Shown: positions 46,426-57,673 of the stretch, in pieces
How the letters are laid out: the number at the start of each line of letters is the position of its first letter
How positions within the stretch are numbered: the first letter of the stretch is position 1
Assembly (NCBI RefSeq): GCF_900104815.1
Contig: NZ_FNTD01000004.1
Location: 4,728,501 to 4,792,500 of the forward strand
Direction: 5' to 3'
Origin: Streptomyces misionensis
Lineage (GTDB): Bacteria; Actinomycetota; Actinomycetes; Streptomycetales; Streptomycetaceae
DNA length: 64,000 nt
Translations under genes and position numbers: made by a program
Notes under the pieces: generated by a model
The model's database searches: none
What the model was told of the DNA's origin: nothing
The model's input: the letters and a program-made list of their open reading frames with translations, nothing else

Positions 46426-47232
46426 GTGAGCCGACCGGGGGAGGGCCGGCGGGCGGTCCGCGAGCGGCGCGGCCCGGGCCGCGCCGCGGCCGGTGCCGTG
46501 GCGCTGTGCTCGCTGCTCCTGCTCGTGGGCTGCGCCCAGTCCGTCGACCCCATCGAACGGCTGGGCAGGAAGGCGGCCGAGGGCGTCCACCCGCACGCCC
46601 CCGCGTCCGTCCAGCCCTACCGCCGCTGGGGCCTGACCGCGCCGCTCGCCCGTCCCCCGGTGCCCGCAGCCCGCCCCCTCGCGGCGCGTACGGGCCCCAC
46701 CCCGCTGCCCCCGGTCGTGGACCACGTCCCCACCCGCGACCGGGTCGTCTTCCTCACCTACGACGACGCCGGGCGGGACCCCGGCTTCACCGCCATGGTC
46801 CGCCAACTCCGACTCCCGGTGAGCCTGTTCGTCCCCGACGGCACCCGGCCGGACGACCTCGCCCGGCTCCGCGCCGCCGGCGCCGCCGTGGAGAACCGCG
46901 CCCCCGACCGCCCCCCGCTGGCCGGCAGGCCGTACACCGTCCAGCGCGCCGCGATCTGCGCCCGCCGGGACCGGCTGCGCGCCCGCCTCTTCCGCCCGCC
47001 CGGCGGCGCCTACGACCGCACCACCCGGCGCGCGGCGGCCGGCTGCGGCATCACCGTCCTCACCCTCTGGCGTGCCGCCCTGACCCCCGCCGGGCTGACC
47101 TACCCCCGGGGTCCCCGCCACCTCCGCCCCGGTGACATCGTCCGCGTCACCCCCGGGGCCCCCGCGTCCCGTCTCCTGCGCGGCCTCCAGCGGCGGAACC
47201 TGACGGTGGGCCGCCTGGAGGACTACCTGTAG
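46426..47232 (+). CDS. Degenerate polysaccharide deacetylase-like lipoprotein
   Basis: A 268-residue lipoprotein (lipobox LLVGC, Cys36), clearly a paralog of the preceding gene: RRWGL, VVFLTYDDAG, LFRPPGGAYD and the end GRLEDYL all correspond. The His pair is gone (ENRAPDRP at about 156-163) and the late His motif reads IVRVTPG. The Asp pair is kept. It should not bind the catalytic metal normally, so a binding or scaffolding role is more likely than hydrolysis. Confidence 0.85.
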   Translation: MSRPGEGRRAVRERRGPGRAAAGAVALCSLLLLVGCAQSVDPIERLGRKAAEGVHPHAPASVQPYRRWGLTAPLARPPVPAARPLAARTGPTPLPPVVDHVPTRDRVVFLTYDDAGRDPGFTAMVRQLRLPVSLFVPDGTRPDDLARLRAAGAAVENRAPDRPPLAGRPYTVQRAAICARRDRLRARLFRPPGGAYDRTTRRAAAGCGITVLTLWRAALTPAGLTYPRGPRHLRPGDIVRVTPGAPASRLLRGLQRRNLTVGRLEDYL

Positions 47233-47265
47233 AGGACCGGGTACGGCCGACGCGCCACGACGTCA

Positions 47266-47292
47266 TTGGCACTCCGCTTGACCGAGTGCTAA
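47266..47292. promoter_or_regulatory. CIRCE element 1 upstream of groES
   Basis: TTGGCACTC, nine bases, GAGTGCTAA: a near-consensus CIRCE operator for the HrcA repressor. It overlaps the -35 region of the groES promoter. Confidence 0.92.
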
Positions 47293-47307
47293 TCGCAGTC
47301 ATAGTCT
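47278..47307 (+). promoter_or_regulatory. groES-groEL1 promoter
   Basis: TTGACC (47278-47283), an 18-nt spacer and TAGTCT (47302-47307). The -35 lies inside CIRCE 1 and the predicted start lies at the edge of CIRCE 2. Confidence 0.75.
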
Positions 47308-47312
47308 CGGGT

Positions 47313-47339
47313 CTGGCACTCCCCCCTGGAGAGTGCCAA
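47313..47339. promoter_or_regulatory. CIRCE element 2 upstream of groES
   Basis: CTGGCACTC, nine bases, GAGTGCCAA: a second CIRCE covering the predicted transcription start. Together with element 1 it would clamp the promoter on both sides. Confidence 0.9.
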
Positions 47340-47438
47340 CAACGCGACGGGCAGGTCCGGCACCCGCGACGACGGATCGACCTGGTCGCCACCTCAGACA
47401 GTTAACCCCGTGAGATCTCCGAAGGGGGAGGTCGGATC

Positions 47439-47747
47439 GTGACGACCGCCAGCTCCAAGGTTGCCATCAAGCCGCTCGAGGACCGCATCGTGGTCCAGCC
47501 GCTGGACGCCGAGCAGACCACGGCCTCTGGCCTGGTCATCCCGGACACCGCGAAGGAGAAGCCCCAGGAGGGCGCCGTCCTCGCCGTGGGCCCGGGCCGG
47601 TTCGAGAACGGCGAGCGCCTGCCGCTCGACGTCAAGGTCGGCGACGTCGTCCTCTACAGCAAGTACGGCGGCACCGAGGTGAAGTACAGCGGCGAGGAGT
47701 ACCTCGTCCTCTCGGCTCGCGACGTTCTCGCGATCATCGAGAAGTAA
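47439..47747 (+). CDS. groES: Co-chaperonin GroES
   Basis: A 102-residue GroES with the core [20 protein letters not shown], the mobile loop [14 protein letters not shown] and the end [12 protein letters not shown]. It caps the GroEL ring. GTG start with AAGGGGGAGG upstream. groEL1 follows after 122 bases. Confidence 0.98.
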   Translation: MTTASSKVAIKPLEDRIVVQPLDAEQTTASGLVIPDTAKEKPQEGAVLAVGPGRFENGERLPLDVKVGDVVLYSKYGGTEVKYSGEEYLVLSARDVLAIIEK

Positions 47748-47773
47748 TCACCCCGAGCAAACCTTTGCTTTGA

Positions 47774-49498
<1,725 letters not shown>

Positions 49499-49531
49499 CG
49501 CGAGACCGGTGAACTCCGGTAGTCGTCAGGT

Positions 49532-49566
49532 CACTTCGCCCCGTCGCTCCGCGGCGGGGCGAAGTG
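49532..49566. terminator. Terminator after groEL1
   Basis: A perfect 12-bp stem (49532-49543 with 49555-49566) on an 11-nt loop. It serves groEL1 and perhaps also the converging DUF3293 gene. Confidence 0.85.
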
Positions 49567-49591
49567 CTGCCCGGGGACGCCGGAGCAGGCC

Positions 49592-50089
49592 TTAGCCGGC
49601 CGGCCGCGAGCGGGCGCGGCCCCGTGCGGAGGCCGCCCAGCCGCTCACCGACACGGCACCGGTGGCGCATGCGAGGACACGCCAGGCGCCGGGGGTCCAG
49701 GCGAAGACCGCGTCCTGCCCGAAGCGGCGGCCCAGTGCGCGCGCCGCGGCATCGTCCAGGCCGACGACGGCGACGCTCTCCTCGCGGTGCGTACCGCCCG
49801 GGTCGCCGCCCTCCGCGGGCCACCAGCCGAGACCGAGGCGACGGAGCCGGCCGAGCAGCAGGCGGTGGGCGCGCGCGTTGGCGCCGGCGGACGCGGTACG
49901 GCCCCTCGGGTTCCAGGCGGTGATCACATGGACGGCCGCGCCGCCTGCCGCTTCCGGGAAGCGGCCCTCGGCCGTGCCGAAGGCGCGCGGCTCGACATGG
50001 ACCGTTCGCCCGGGAAGGCGGATGTCGACGACCGCGGTCCGGTAGTGGTCCCAGACCGGGGACAGGACGGTCGCGCCGGTGACGTGCAC
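49592..50089 (-). CDS. DUF3293 domain protein
   Basis: A 165-residue protein whose pattern fits DUF3293: VITAWNPRG, then an N/R-rich helix, GGDPGGTHREESVAVVGLDD and RRFGQDAVFAW. Its role is unknown. GTG start. The C-terminal 25 residues are Arg/Ala-rich. Confidence 0.75.
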   Translation of the reverse strand: MHVTGATVLSPVWDHYRTAVVDIRLPGRTVHVEPRAFGTAEGRFPEAAGGAAVHVITAWNPRGRTASAGANARAHRLLLGRLRRLGLGWWPAEGGDPGGTHREESVAVVGLDDAAARALGRRFGQDAVFAWTPGAWRVLACATGAVSVSGWAASARGRARSRPAG

Positions 50090-50199
50090 AAGGGCCTCCT
50101 GAGGAAGAAGACCCCCTTACAGGTCGCGCAGGGAGATCGGTGGTCGTCCGCAAGATGCCATGATCGCGGCCCCGGTGCAAGAGGTGCCGGCCCGAGGTG

Positions 50200-50652
50200 T
50201 CACTGCTCCAACTCGTCCAGCGCGCCCAGCTGTTCCATCAGCCCCAGCTGGTCGTGCTGCCACCACAGCTCGGTAATCTTGCCGTCGGCGCCGAGGCGGA
50301 AGAAGGTCGTGCCGGTCATGGCGACGCGGCGGCCGGTGGGGGCGATGCCGAGGAACTCGCCGGTGTGGGTGGCGCGCCAGGTCCAGCGGGCGCAGGCGCG
50401 GTCGCCCTGGGCGAGGAGGTCCTCGACGGCGAACGCGGCGTCGAAGGCGGCGTGCCACATGCGGTGCTCGGCGCGGATGTTGTCCAGGCCGATGGTGTCC
50501 TGCGGGTTCATCGGGTCGTGGCTGTGCGCGTCCTCGTCCAGCAGGTCGTTGAGCGGGGGTGGCTCGCCGGGGGCCGTGAGCGTGGTGAAGAACCGCCGTA
50601 CGGTGTCCTCGGCCGTCCCCTTGTCCCGCCGTACCGCGTCCAGGTCCGTCAT
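50200..50652 (-). CDS. SnoaL/NTF2-like ester cyclase-family protein
   Basis: A 150-residue NTF2-like protein: helix EDTVRRFFTTLT, HDPMNPQDTIGLDNI, RWTWRATHTGEFLGIAPTGR and FRLGADGKITELWWQHDQLG are typical of the SnoaL group. Many members are polyketide cyclases or simple ligand-binding proteins; nothing nearby indicates polyketide synthesis. Confidence 0.85.
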   Translation of the reverse strand: MTDLDAVRRDKGTAEDTVRRFFTTLTAPGEPPPLNDLLDEDAHSHDPMNPQDTIGLDNIRAEHRMWHAAFDAAFAVEDLLAQGDRACARWTWRATHTGEFLGIAPTGRRVAMTGTTFFRLGADGKITELWWQHDQLGLMEQLGALDELEQ

Positions 50653-50726
50653 GGCGCCGCCTCCGGCCTCGCTGGTCCCTCCATTTTCCCACCGGACCGC
50701 CGACGGCACCCGTTCGCGCGGGCCGC

Positions 50727-51500
50727 CTACCGCGGCCCGTACTTGCGGCCGGTGCGGGAGGTGACGCCGCCCAGCAGCCCGCGGGGGGTGACCTTCACCA
50801 GGCCCATCAGCGCCTTGTAGCGGGGGTCCGGGATGGACAGCGACTTGCCCCGGGCCAGGTCGGTGAGGGCTGCGGCGACCAGCTTGTCGGCGTCCAGCCA
50901 CATCCAGCCCGGGATGTTGTCCGTGCCCATCCCGGCCCGCTGGTGGAACTCGGTGCGCACGAAACCCGGGCACAGGGCCATCAGCCGCACGCCGGTGCCG
51001 GCCAGGTCCCGCGCCGCGCCCTGGGTGAACTGCACGACCCACGCCTTGGAGGCGCCGTAGGTGCCGCGGGGCACGAAGGCGGCCACCGAGGCGACGTTGA
51101 CGATGCCGCCCCGGCCCCGCTCGCGCATCGACTCGGCCGCCGCCGAGGTCAGCCGCAGCACCGCCTCGCAGTGCACCTTGAGCATCGTCAGCTCGTCCGC
51201 CATGGAGACCTCGAGATAACGGCCCTTGTTGCCGAAACCGGCGTTGTTGACCAGCAGGTCGACCGGGTTCCTGCGGTCGCCGAGCCGGTCGGCGACCGTC
51301 TCGATGCCCTTGTCCTCGGACAGGTCGGCGGCCAGCACCTCCGCCTCGATGCCGTGCCGGTCGTGCAGCTCGGTCGCCTGTTCGCGCAGCCTCCTGGTGT
51401 CGCGCGCCACCAGGACGAGGTCATGCCCGTCAGCCGCCAGCCGCCGCGCGAACGCGGCACCGATACCCGCGGTCGATCCCGTAATCAGAGCCGTTGTCAT
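50727..51500 (-). CDS. Short-chain dehydrogenase/reductase
   Basis: A 257-residue SDR with TGSTAGIGAA (residues about 7-16), LVNNAGFGNKG and the catalytic YGASK. The C-terminal part (YKALMGLVKVTPRGLLGG) is like DltE/YqjQ-type oxidoreductases of unknown substrate. The MOSC gene ends 62 bases upstream on the same strand. Confidence 0.88.
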   Translation of the reverse strand: MTTALITGSTAGIGAAFARRLAADGHDLVLVARDTRRLREQATELHDRHGIEAEVLAADLSEDKGIETVADRLGDRRNPVDLLVNNAGFGNKGRYLEVSMADELTMLKVHCEAVLRLTSAAAESMRERGRGGIVNVASVAAFVPRGTYGASKAWVVQFTQGAARDLAGTGVRLMALCPGFVRTEFHQRAGMGTDNIPGWMWLDADKLVAAALTDLARGKSLSIPDPRYKALMGLVKVTPRGLLGGVTSRTGRKYGPR

Positions 51501-51562
51501 GACCCAAGCGTAGTGATTGCGGGCTTGCGGAGCACCGGCGTCCACCATGCGGTGACGGGCGC

Positions 51563-52231
51563 TCAGGGGGTCCGTGCCGCCACGTACTTCCGGGCCGCGG
51601 CCAGCGTCTCCGGGTGCAGGGCGTCGGCCGCTGCGAGCAGCCGGGGCAGCAGTTCCCGCTCCGTGGTGGTGGCGCGGAACTCCATCGCCGCGGTCACCCC
51701 GTGCCCGGGCCGGTGGACGATCTCGACCGGGTCGCCCGCGCGTATCTCGCCCGGCTCGATCACCCGGAGGTAGGCACCGGTCGCGCCCTTCCGGGTGAAC
51801 CTCTTGACCCAGCCGCGTTCGCCCAGATGGCCCTGGAAGGTGCGGCACGGGATGCGGCCCGAGGTGACCTCCAGGATCACCGTCGCACCGATCCGCCAGC
51901 GCTCGCCGATCAGCGCCCCGGAGACGTCCAGGCCGCCGGTCGTGATGTTCTCCCCGAAGCAGCCGTTGGCCAGCGGACGGCCCAGCTCGCGCTCCCAGTG
52001 GTCCAGGTCCTCGCGCGCGAACGCGTACACCGCCTGGTCGTCACCGCCGTGGTGGCGCAGGTCGCACACCGCGTCCCCGGCCAGCCCGCTGCCGCCGGTG
52101 CCCTTGGGGCCCGGCGCCGACACCCGCACCGGGCCGGTCACCGGCCGCTTGTCGATGCCGGTGACGCCCTCCGCCTGGTCCGTGTACGGCACCGGGCGCG
52201 GCCGCCCGACGTTCACCGAGAGAAGCTCCAT
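51563..52231 (-). CDS. MOSC domain protein (YiiM-like)
   Basis: A 222-residue protein: MELLSVNVGRPRPV, the conserved HHGGDDQAVYAFAREDLDHW, GCFGENITTGGLD and SGRIPCRTFQGHLG with the Cys used by MOSC proteins. YiiM-type members reduce N-hydroxylated compounds using molybdenum cofactor. It is divergent from the LysR gene, with 79 bases between. Confidence 0.88.
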   Translation of the reverse strand: MELLSVNVGRPRPVPYTDQAEGVTGIDKRPVTGPVRVSAPGPKGTGGSGLAGDAVCDLRHHGGDDQAVYAFAREDLDHWERELGRPLANGCFGENITTGGLDVSGALIGERWRIGATVILEVTSGRIPCRTFQGHLGERGWVKRFTRKGATGAYLRVIEPGEIRAGDPVEIVHRPGHGVTAAMEFRATTTERELLPRLLAAADALHPETLAAARKYVAARTP

Positions 52232-52287
52232 GGCGAAACCGTACGAGATCTTCCTCAAAGCGTCGAGCGATTATCCGGCGAGGCCCC

Positions 52288-52306
52288 CAAGCCTGCCTTA
52301 TGCTTG
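52288..52306. promoter_or_regulatory. Inverted repeat over the LysR-gene -10
   Basis: CAAGC, nine bases, GCTTG covers TATGCT (52299-52304), which lies six bases before the GTG start at 52311. It fits a LysR-type autoregulatory site and a leaderless transcript. Confidence 0.5.
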
Positions 52307-52310
52307 AGGG

Positions 52311-53213
52311 GTGATCGAGGCCCGTCATCTCCGCGTCCTGCGCGCCGTCGCCACCACCGGCTCCTTCTCGGCCGCCGGGCGCGAGCTGGGCTGCACCCAG
52401 CCCGCCGTCAGCCAGCAGATGAAGGCCCTGGAGGTCTCGGTCGGCACCACCCTGCTGGTCCGCACCGGCCGCGAGATGCGGCTGACCCAGGCCGGCGAGG
52501 CCCTGGTCCGGCACGCCTCCGGCATCCTCGCCGGTCTCACCGCCGCCGAGGAGGAGGTCGCCGCCATCGCGGGCCTGCGGGCCGGCCGGGTCCGCCTGGT
52601 CTCCTTCCCGAGCGGCAGCTCCACCCTCGTCCCCACCGCCCTGGCCGCCCTGCGCGCCGCCCACCCCGGCACCCGGGTCTCCCTGGAGGAGGCCGAGCCC
52701 CCGCGCTCCGTCGAGCTGCTGCGCGAGGGCGACTGCGACCTCGCGCTGGCCTTCCGCTACGAGGGTGCGGCGGTCACCGAGGACTGGGACGACCTGGTCG
52801 TGCGTCCCCTGCTGACCGACCGCCTGGTGGCCCTGGTGCCCGAGCGGCACCGGCTCGCGGGCGCCCGGAGCGTCGCCATCGGGGAGCTGGCCGAGGAGCC
52901 CTGGATCGCGGGCTGCCCGCGCTGCCGGGGCCAGCTGGTGGAGGTCTGCGAAGGGGCCGGGTTCGCGCCGCGCATCGACTTCGCCACGGACGACTACCCG
53001 GCGGTGGCCGGCCTGGTGGGCGCGGGACTGGGCGTGGCCGTACTGCCGCAGCTGGCGGTGGAGTCGGTACGGCCGAGGGGGGTGCGCACGGTACGGCTGG
53101 AGCCGGCGGTGCGCCGGGAGATCGTCGCGCTCACCCTGCCTGACCTGGCGCAGGTGCCGGCGGTGGCGGCGACGCTGGAACAGCTGGGCCGCGCGGCCGG
53201 TCGCGCGGGGTAG
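52311..53213 (+). CDS. LysR-family transcriptional regulator
   Basis: A 300-residue LysR regulator with the N-terminal winged helix (LRVLRAVATTGSFSAAGREL, then GCTQPAVSQQMKALE) and the effector domain. The divergent MOSC gene is the obvious target candidate. GTG start. Confidence 0.93.
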   Translation: MIEARHLRVLRAVATTGSFSAAGRELGCTQPAVSQQMKALEVSVGTTLLVRTGREMRLTQAGEALVRHASGILAGLTAAEEEVAAIAGLRAGRVRLVSFPSGSSTLVPTALAALRAAHPGTRVSLEEAEPPRSVELLREGDCDLALAFRYEGAAVTEDWDDLVVRPLLTDRLVALVPERHRLAGARSVAIGELAEEPWIAGCPRCRGQLVEVCEGAGFAPRIDFATDDYPAVAGLVGAGLGVAVLPQLAVESVRPRGVRTVRLEPAVRREIVALTLPDLAQVPAVAATLEQLGRAAGRAG

Positions 53214-53237
53214 CGCAAAAGAGGGGTCACAGAGTCG

Positions 53238-53260
53238 CGGGCACGCGTTCGGCGTGCCCG
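53238..53260. terminator. Terminator between lysR-type gene and whiD
   Basis: A perfect 9-bp stem (53238-53246 with 53252-53260) on a GTTCG loop between converging genes. Confidence 0.75.
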
Positions 53261-53320
53261 GCATGGAGTGGGGACATCAGCGCACCCGACGGGCCGCAGG
53301 TGCGATGCAGAAACGTTCCT

Positions 53321-53650
53321 TCACTGATCCTGGGCGGTATCGCCGCTGGTGGTCGAGGCCGCCACCAGGCGGTTGCGCGCCCGCCCCATCAACTCTTCGC
53401 GCTCATCCTCGGTCAGGCCGCCCCAGACGCCGTACGGCTCGCGCACGGCAAGCGCGTGCGCCGCGCACTCCGCACGGACCGGGCACCTCATGCAGACCTC
53501 CTTGGCCGAGTTCTCGCGAGCGCTCCGAGCCGCCCCGCGCTCGCCCTCCGGGTGGAAGAAGAGCGAGCTGTCCACCCCGCGACAAGCAGCCAGCAGCTGC
53601 CAGTCCCACAGGTCCGCGTTCGGTCCGGGAAGGCGGGAGAAATCTGCCAT
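53321..53650 (-). CDS. whiD: Sporulation regulator WhiD (WhiB-like iron-sulfur protein)
   Basis: A 109-residue Wbl protein with all four cluster cysteines (C23, C53, C56, C62) and the GVWGG turn (74-78), followed by a basic C-terminus. WhiD is needed for late sporulation; Wbl proteins bind a [4Fe-4S] cluster and the principal sigma factor. It is divergent from bldM. Start MADFSRLPG is chosen; the upstream ATG adds 14 unlikely residues. Confidence 0.95.
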   Translation of the reverse strand: MADFSRLPGPNADLWDWQLLAACRGVDSSLFFHPEGERGAARSARENSAKEVCMRCPVRAECAAHALAVREPYGVWGGLTEDEREELMGRARNRLVAASTTSGDTAQDQ

Positions 53651-53698
53651 TACGTGACCCCTTGTAGCCGTTCTGGGCGGATACGGTGGCAACGACCG

Positions 53699-53723
53699 TA
53701 CATCTCCGGTCTAAGGAGATGTA
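53699..53723. promoter_or_regulatory. Perfect 9-bp inverted repeat upstream of whiD
   Basis: TACATCTCC (53699-53707) and GGAGATGTA (53715-53723) flank GGTCTAA, centred about 60 bases upstream of the whiD start. It could be an operator or a leader hairpin. It matches no motif I can name with confidence. Confidence 0.6.
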
Positions 53724-53879
53724 AATATGACTCATTGCGAATCTAGCCCCGAACACTACGAAACGGGAAGAAAAGCAGCTGAATGGGTCATAGGTTGTGA
53801 TGAAAAGTTGAGGGTCCGTTGGGCATGTCTGCACCGTGTCGGTGCCCTCACGTAGAGTGCCGATGACGGTATGCAGCCC

Positions 53880-53907
53880 CGTAACTCTTTCGAGTGACCG
53901 TCGTTGA
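53880..53907 (+). promoter_or_regulatory. Sigma-BldN promoter of bldM
   Basis: CGTAAC (53880-53885), exactly 16 bases, CGTTGA (53902-53907): a perfect match to the consensus I know for the developmental ECF sigma factor BldN, whose known target is bldM P1. Transcription would start near 53914, giving a leader of about 120 nt. The remaining 380-bp whiD-bldM gap shows no gene. Confidence 0.85.
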
Positions 53908-54031
53908 GAGTGCGGAGGCGGTTGAAGAAACAAGGGCTCGGGCAGGCGTCCGAGACGGTCGACCGCACAGGTGACGATTCCGTACCAGCCTGGAGGCTCA
54001 AGGTGACGCGCATCAGCTGCGGAGGGCGGTC

Positions 54032-54643
54032 ATGACATCCGTCCTCGTCTGCGACGACTCCCCGCTTGCCCGAGAAGCGCTCCGCCGCGCGGTGGCGACC
54101 GTGCCCGGCGTCGAGCGTGTGACGACGGCGGCCAACGGCGAGGAAGTCCTCCGCCGCTGGGGCGCCGACCGCTCCGACCTCATTCTCATGGACGTCCGCA
54201 TGCCCGGCCTGGGCGGCGTCGAGACCGTGCGCCGGCTGCTGTCCGCCGACCCGGGCGCCCGGATCATCATGCTCACCGTGGCCGAGGACCTCGACGGCGT
54301 GGCCCTCGCGGTCGCCGCCGGAGCCCGGGGCTACCTGCACAAGGACGCCTCGCGCGCCGAACTGCGGGCCACGGTGACGCAGGCCCTGGCCGACCCCACC
54401 TGGCGGCTGGCCCCGCGCCGGCTCCGCTCGGCCGAGATGGGCGCCGCGCCCACGCTCACCGCGCGGGAGATCCAGGTCCTGGAGGGCATGAGCCACGGCC
54501 GCTCCAACGCCGAGATCGGCCGCGAGCTGTTCCTCTCCGAGGACACCGTGAAGACCCACGCCCGGCGCCTGTTCAAGAAGCTCGGCGCCTCGGACCGCGC
54601 CCACGCGGTGGCCCTCGGCTTCCGCTGGGGCCTGGTCAGGTAG
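54032..54643 (+). CDS. bldM: Atypical response regulator BldM
   Basis: BldM controls aerial growth and, with WhiI, sporulation genes. The 203-residue protein has a receiver domain (CDD near residue 8, D54 in ILMDVRMPG, Lys in YLHKDAS) and a LuxR-type helix-turn-helix (TAREIQVLEGMSHGRSNAEI, then SEDTVKTHARRLFKKLGASD). D54 is present although BldM is reported to work without phosphorylation. It sits between whiD and shbA as in other Streptomyces. Confidence 0.96.
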   Translation: MTSVLVCDDSPLAREALRRAVATVPGVERVTTAANGEEVLRRWGADRSDLILMDVRMPGLGGVETVRRLLSADPGARIIMLTVAEDLDGVALAVAAGARGYLHKDASRAELRATVTQALADPTWRLAPRRLRSAEMGAAPTLTAREIQVLEGMSHGRSNAEIGRELFLSEDTVKTHARRLFKKLGASDRAHAVALGFRWGLVR

Positions 54644-54655
54644 GCGACCCGGCAA

Positions 54656-54681
54656 GCCCCGCGCGGCAGGTCGCGCGGGGC
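54656..54681 (+). terminator. Terminator after bldM
   Basis: GCCCCGCGCG (54656-54665) pairs with CGCGCGGGGC (54672-54681) on a six-nt loop. Confidence 0.8.
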
Positions 54682-55258
54682 CGGGCACCTTTCCCGGGGC
54701 GCGCCCGCGTGTTCTGCCGTGCCCGGATGACCGGCCGGGAGCGGAACCGTGGCCCGCGCCGTCCGGGCGTTCGGCGGACACACCGCGCGGCGGCGGAACC
54801 GGCCGCGTCGTGACGCACCGGCCGGAGGCTTCCCGCGCGCGGGAGCCGGTGACGGTGCCGCGATGCCGGTGCCGGCCCGTCGGCTTCCGTGCCGCCCGTG
54901 TACGGCGGCGAGCCCTGCCGGCTGCCCCGCGTCGGCGTCGGCGGTGGTGCCGGGACCCCGTCGGCCGACCCGCGTCGTACCGGTGCCGCGACCCTTTCGG
55001 CCGCCCGTGCCGGTACCGGTTTCCCGCACCCGTCGGCCTCCCCGGCGGGCCTCGGCGTCGGCCGAGGTCACCGCTCCGGAGCCGCCCGGTGGGCACCGCG
55101 TACGCTCCCGCCCACAGGGGTGTTCGACGGGTGCCGTGCGGCGGTGTGCGAGCCGGCCCACCGGACGGGCGCTGCTCGTTTCGGCGCGGATGCCGCATCC
55201 TTGAGGTGTGGAGTCTCTCGGGGACGAGTCGGTCGAGCGGAAGGGGAGGGCGCAGGGA
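54682..55258. other. Gene-free stretch between bldM and shbA
   Basis: About 580 bases without a credible gene. Open frames here encode only Pro/Arg/Ala-rich strings. The middle (54840-55050) is rich in degenerate CCGGTGCCG/GGTACCGG units, several of them inverted. The shbA promoter should lie in the last 100 bases, but I cannot place it. Confidence 0.4.
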
Positions 55259-55936
55259 ATGAGTGCCGGCGCACCTGCTCATAACGCTTCGGTGCACAAC
55301 CATCAGCACGATGCGACGGACCGGACGGCCACAAGGCACCATGGACCGATGCGCGACGACGAGGCGGGCACGGCCCAGGGGTCGATCGGTGCGCTCGTGC
55401 TTCGCGCCGTCGACGGGGACGAGCAGGCCACCCACGATCTGCTCGCGCACGTCCACCCGCTGGCGCTGCGCTACTGCCGCACCCGGCTGTCCCGGCTGCC
55501 CGGCGACGCGCGCCACTTCGTGGAGGACCTCGCCCAGGAGGTCTGTGTGGCGGTGCTGCTCGCGCTGCCCCGCTACCGCGACACCGGCCGGCCCTTCGAG
55601 GCGTTCGTCTTCGCCATCGCCTCCCACAAGGTCGCCGACCTCCAGCGCGCCGCCATGCGCCACCCGGGTTCCACGGCGGTGCCCTCCGACGAGATGCCGG
55701 AGCGGCCGGACGACTCGCTCGGCCCGGAGGAGCGCGCCCTGCTCAGCAGCGATGCCGAGTGGGCCAAGAAACTGCTCGCCAACCTGCCCGAGAACCAGCG
55801 CGAACTGCTGCTGCTGCGCATCGCGGTGGGCCTCACGGCGGAGGAGACGGGGCAGATGTTGGGAATGTCACCCGGAGCGGTCCGGGTCGCCCAGCATCGG
55901 GCGCTGAGCCGGCTGCGGGCGCTGGCCGAGCAGTGA
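55259..55936 (+). CDS. shbA: ECF-type RNA polymerase sigma factor ShbA
   Basis: In Streptomyces ShbA drives transcription of hrdB, the principal sigma gene. The 225-residue product has region 2 ([20 protein letters not shown], then [19 protein letters not shown] and [15 protein letters not shown]) and region 4 ([20 protein letters not shown], then [19 protein letters not shown]). The N-terminal 30 residues are His/Asn-rich and probably not folded. Alternative starts are GTG 55208 and ATG 55349 (MRDDEAG). Identification rests on sequence type and the bldM-shbA-guaB order. Confidence 0.85.
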   Translation: MSAGAPAHNASVHNHQHDATDRTATRHHGPMRDDEAGTAQGSIGALVLRAVDGDEQATHDLLAHVHPLALRYCRTRLSRLPGDARHFVEDLAQEVCVAVLLALPRYRDTGRPFEAFVFAIASHKVADLQRAAMRHPGSTAVPSDEMPERPDDSLGPEERALLSSDAEWAKKLLANLPENQRELLLLRIAVGLTAEETGQMLGMSPGAVRVAQHRALSRLRALAEQ

Positions 55937-55956
55937 CGGGAACCTCGCGGTAACAC

Positions 55957-55970
55957 CGTATGAACATACG
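55957..55970. promoter_or_regulatory. Palindrome between shbA and guaB
   Basis: CGTATG-AA-CATACG, perfect 6-bp arms, 21 bases after the shbA stop and about 95 bases before guaB. A candidate binding site for a guaB regulator; too short for a terminator. Confidence 0.5.
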
Positions 55971-56022
55971 AAGCCGAAGGTGATCTTCCGCCGTGGAATT
56001 TGCTGGCCGCGCTTCCCGTTAG

Positions 56023-57567
<1,545 letters not shown>

Positions 57568-57583
57568 CCACCAGCCCGCACCG

Positions 57584-57614
57584 AAGGCGGCCCCGGGACA
57601 TCCGGGGCCGCCTT
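57584..57614 (+). terminator. Terminator after guaB
   Basis: A perfect 13-bp stem (57584-57596 with 57602-57614) with a five-nt loop and a short T-tract at its end. Confidence 0.9.
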
Positions 57615-57673
57615 TGTCGTACCCGTCGGCGATACTGGAAGGCGCTGAAACGCATCAGGGAAAGGCCACAGAC

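Noticed and set aside
54749..55204. 151-codon frame between bldM and shbA
   Set aside because: The translation is Pro/Arg/Ala repeats following the degenerate nucleotide units, with no Shine-Dalgarno and no codon pattern of a real gene.
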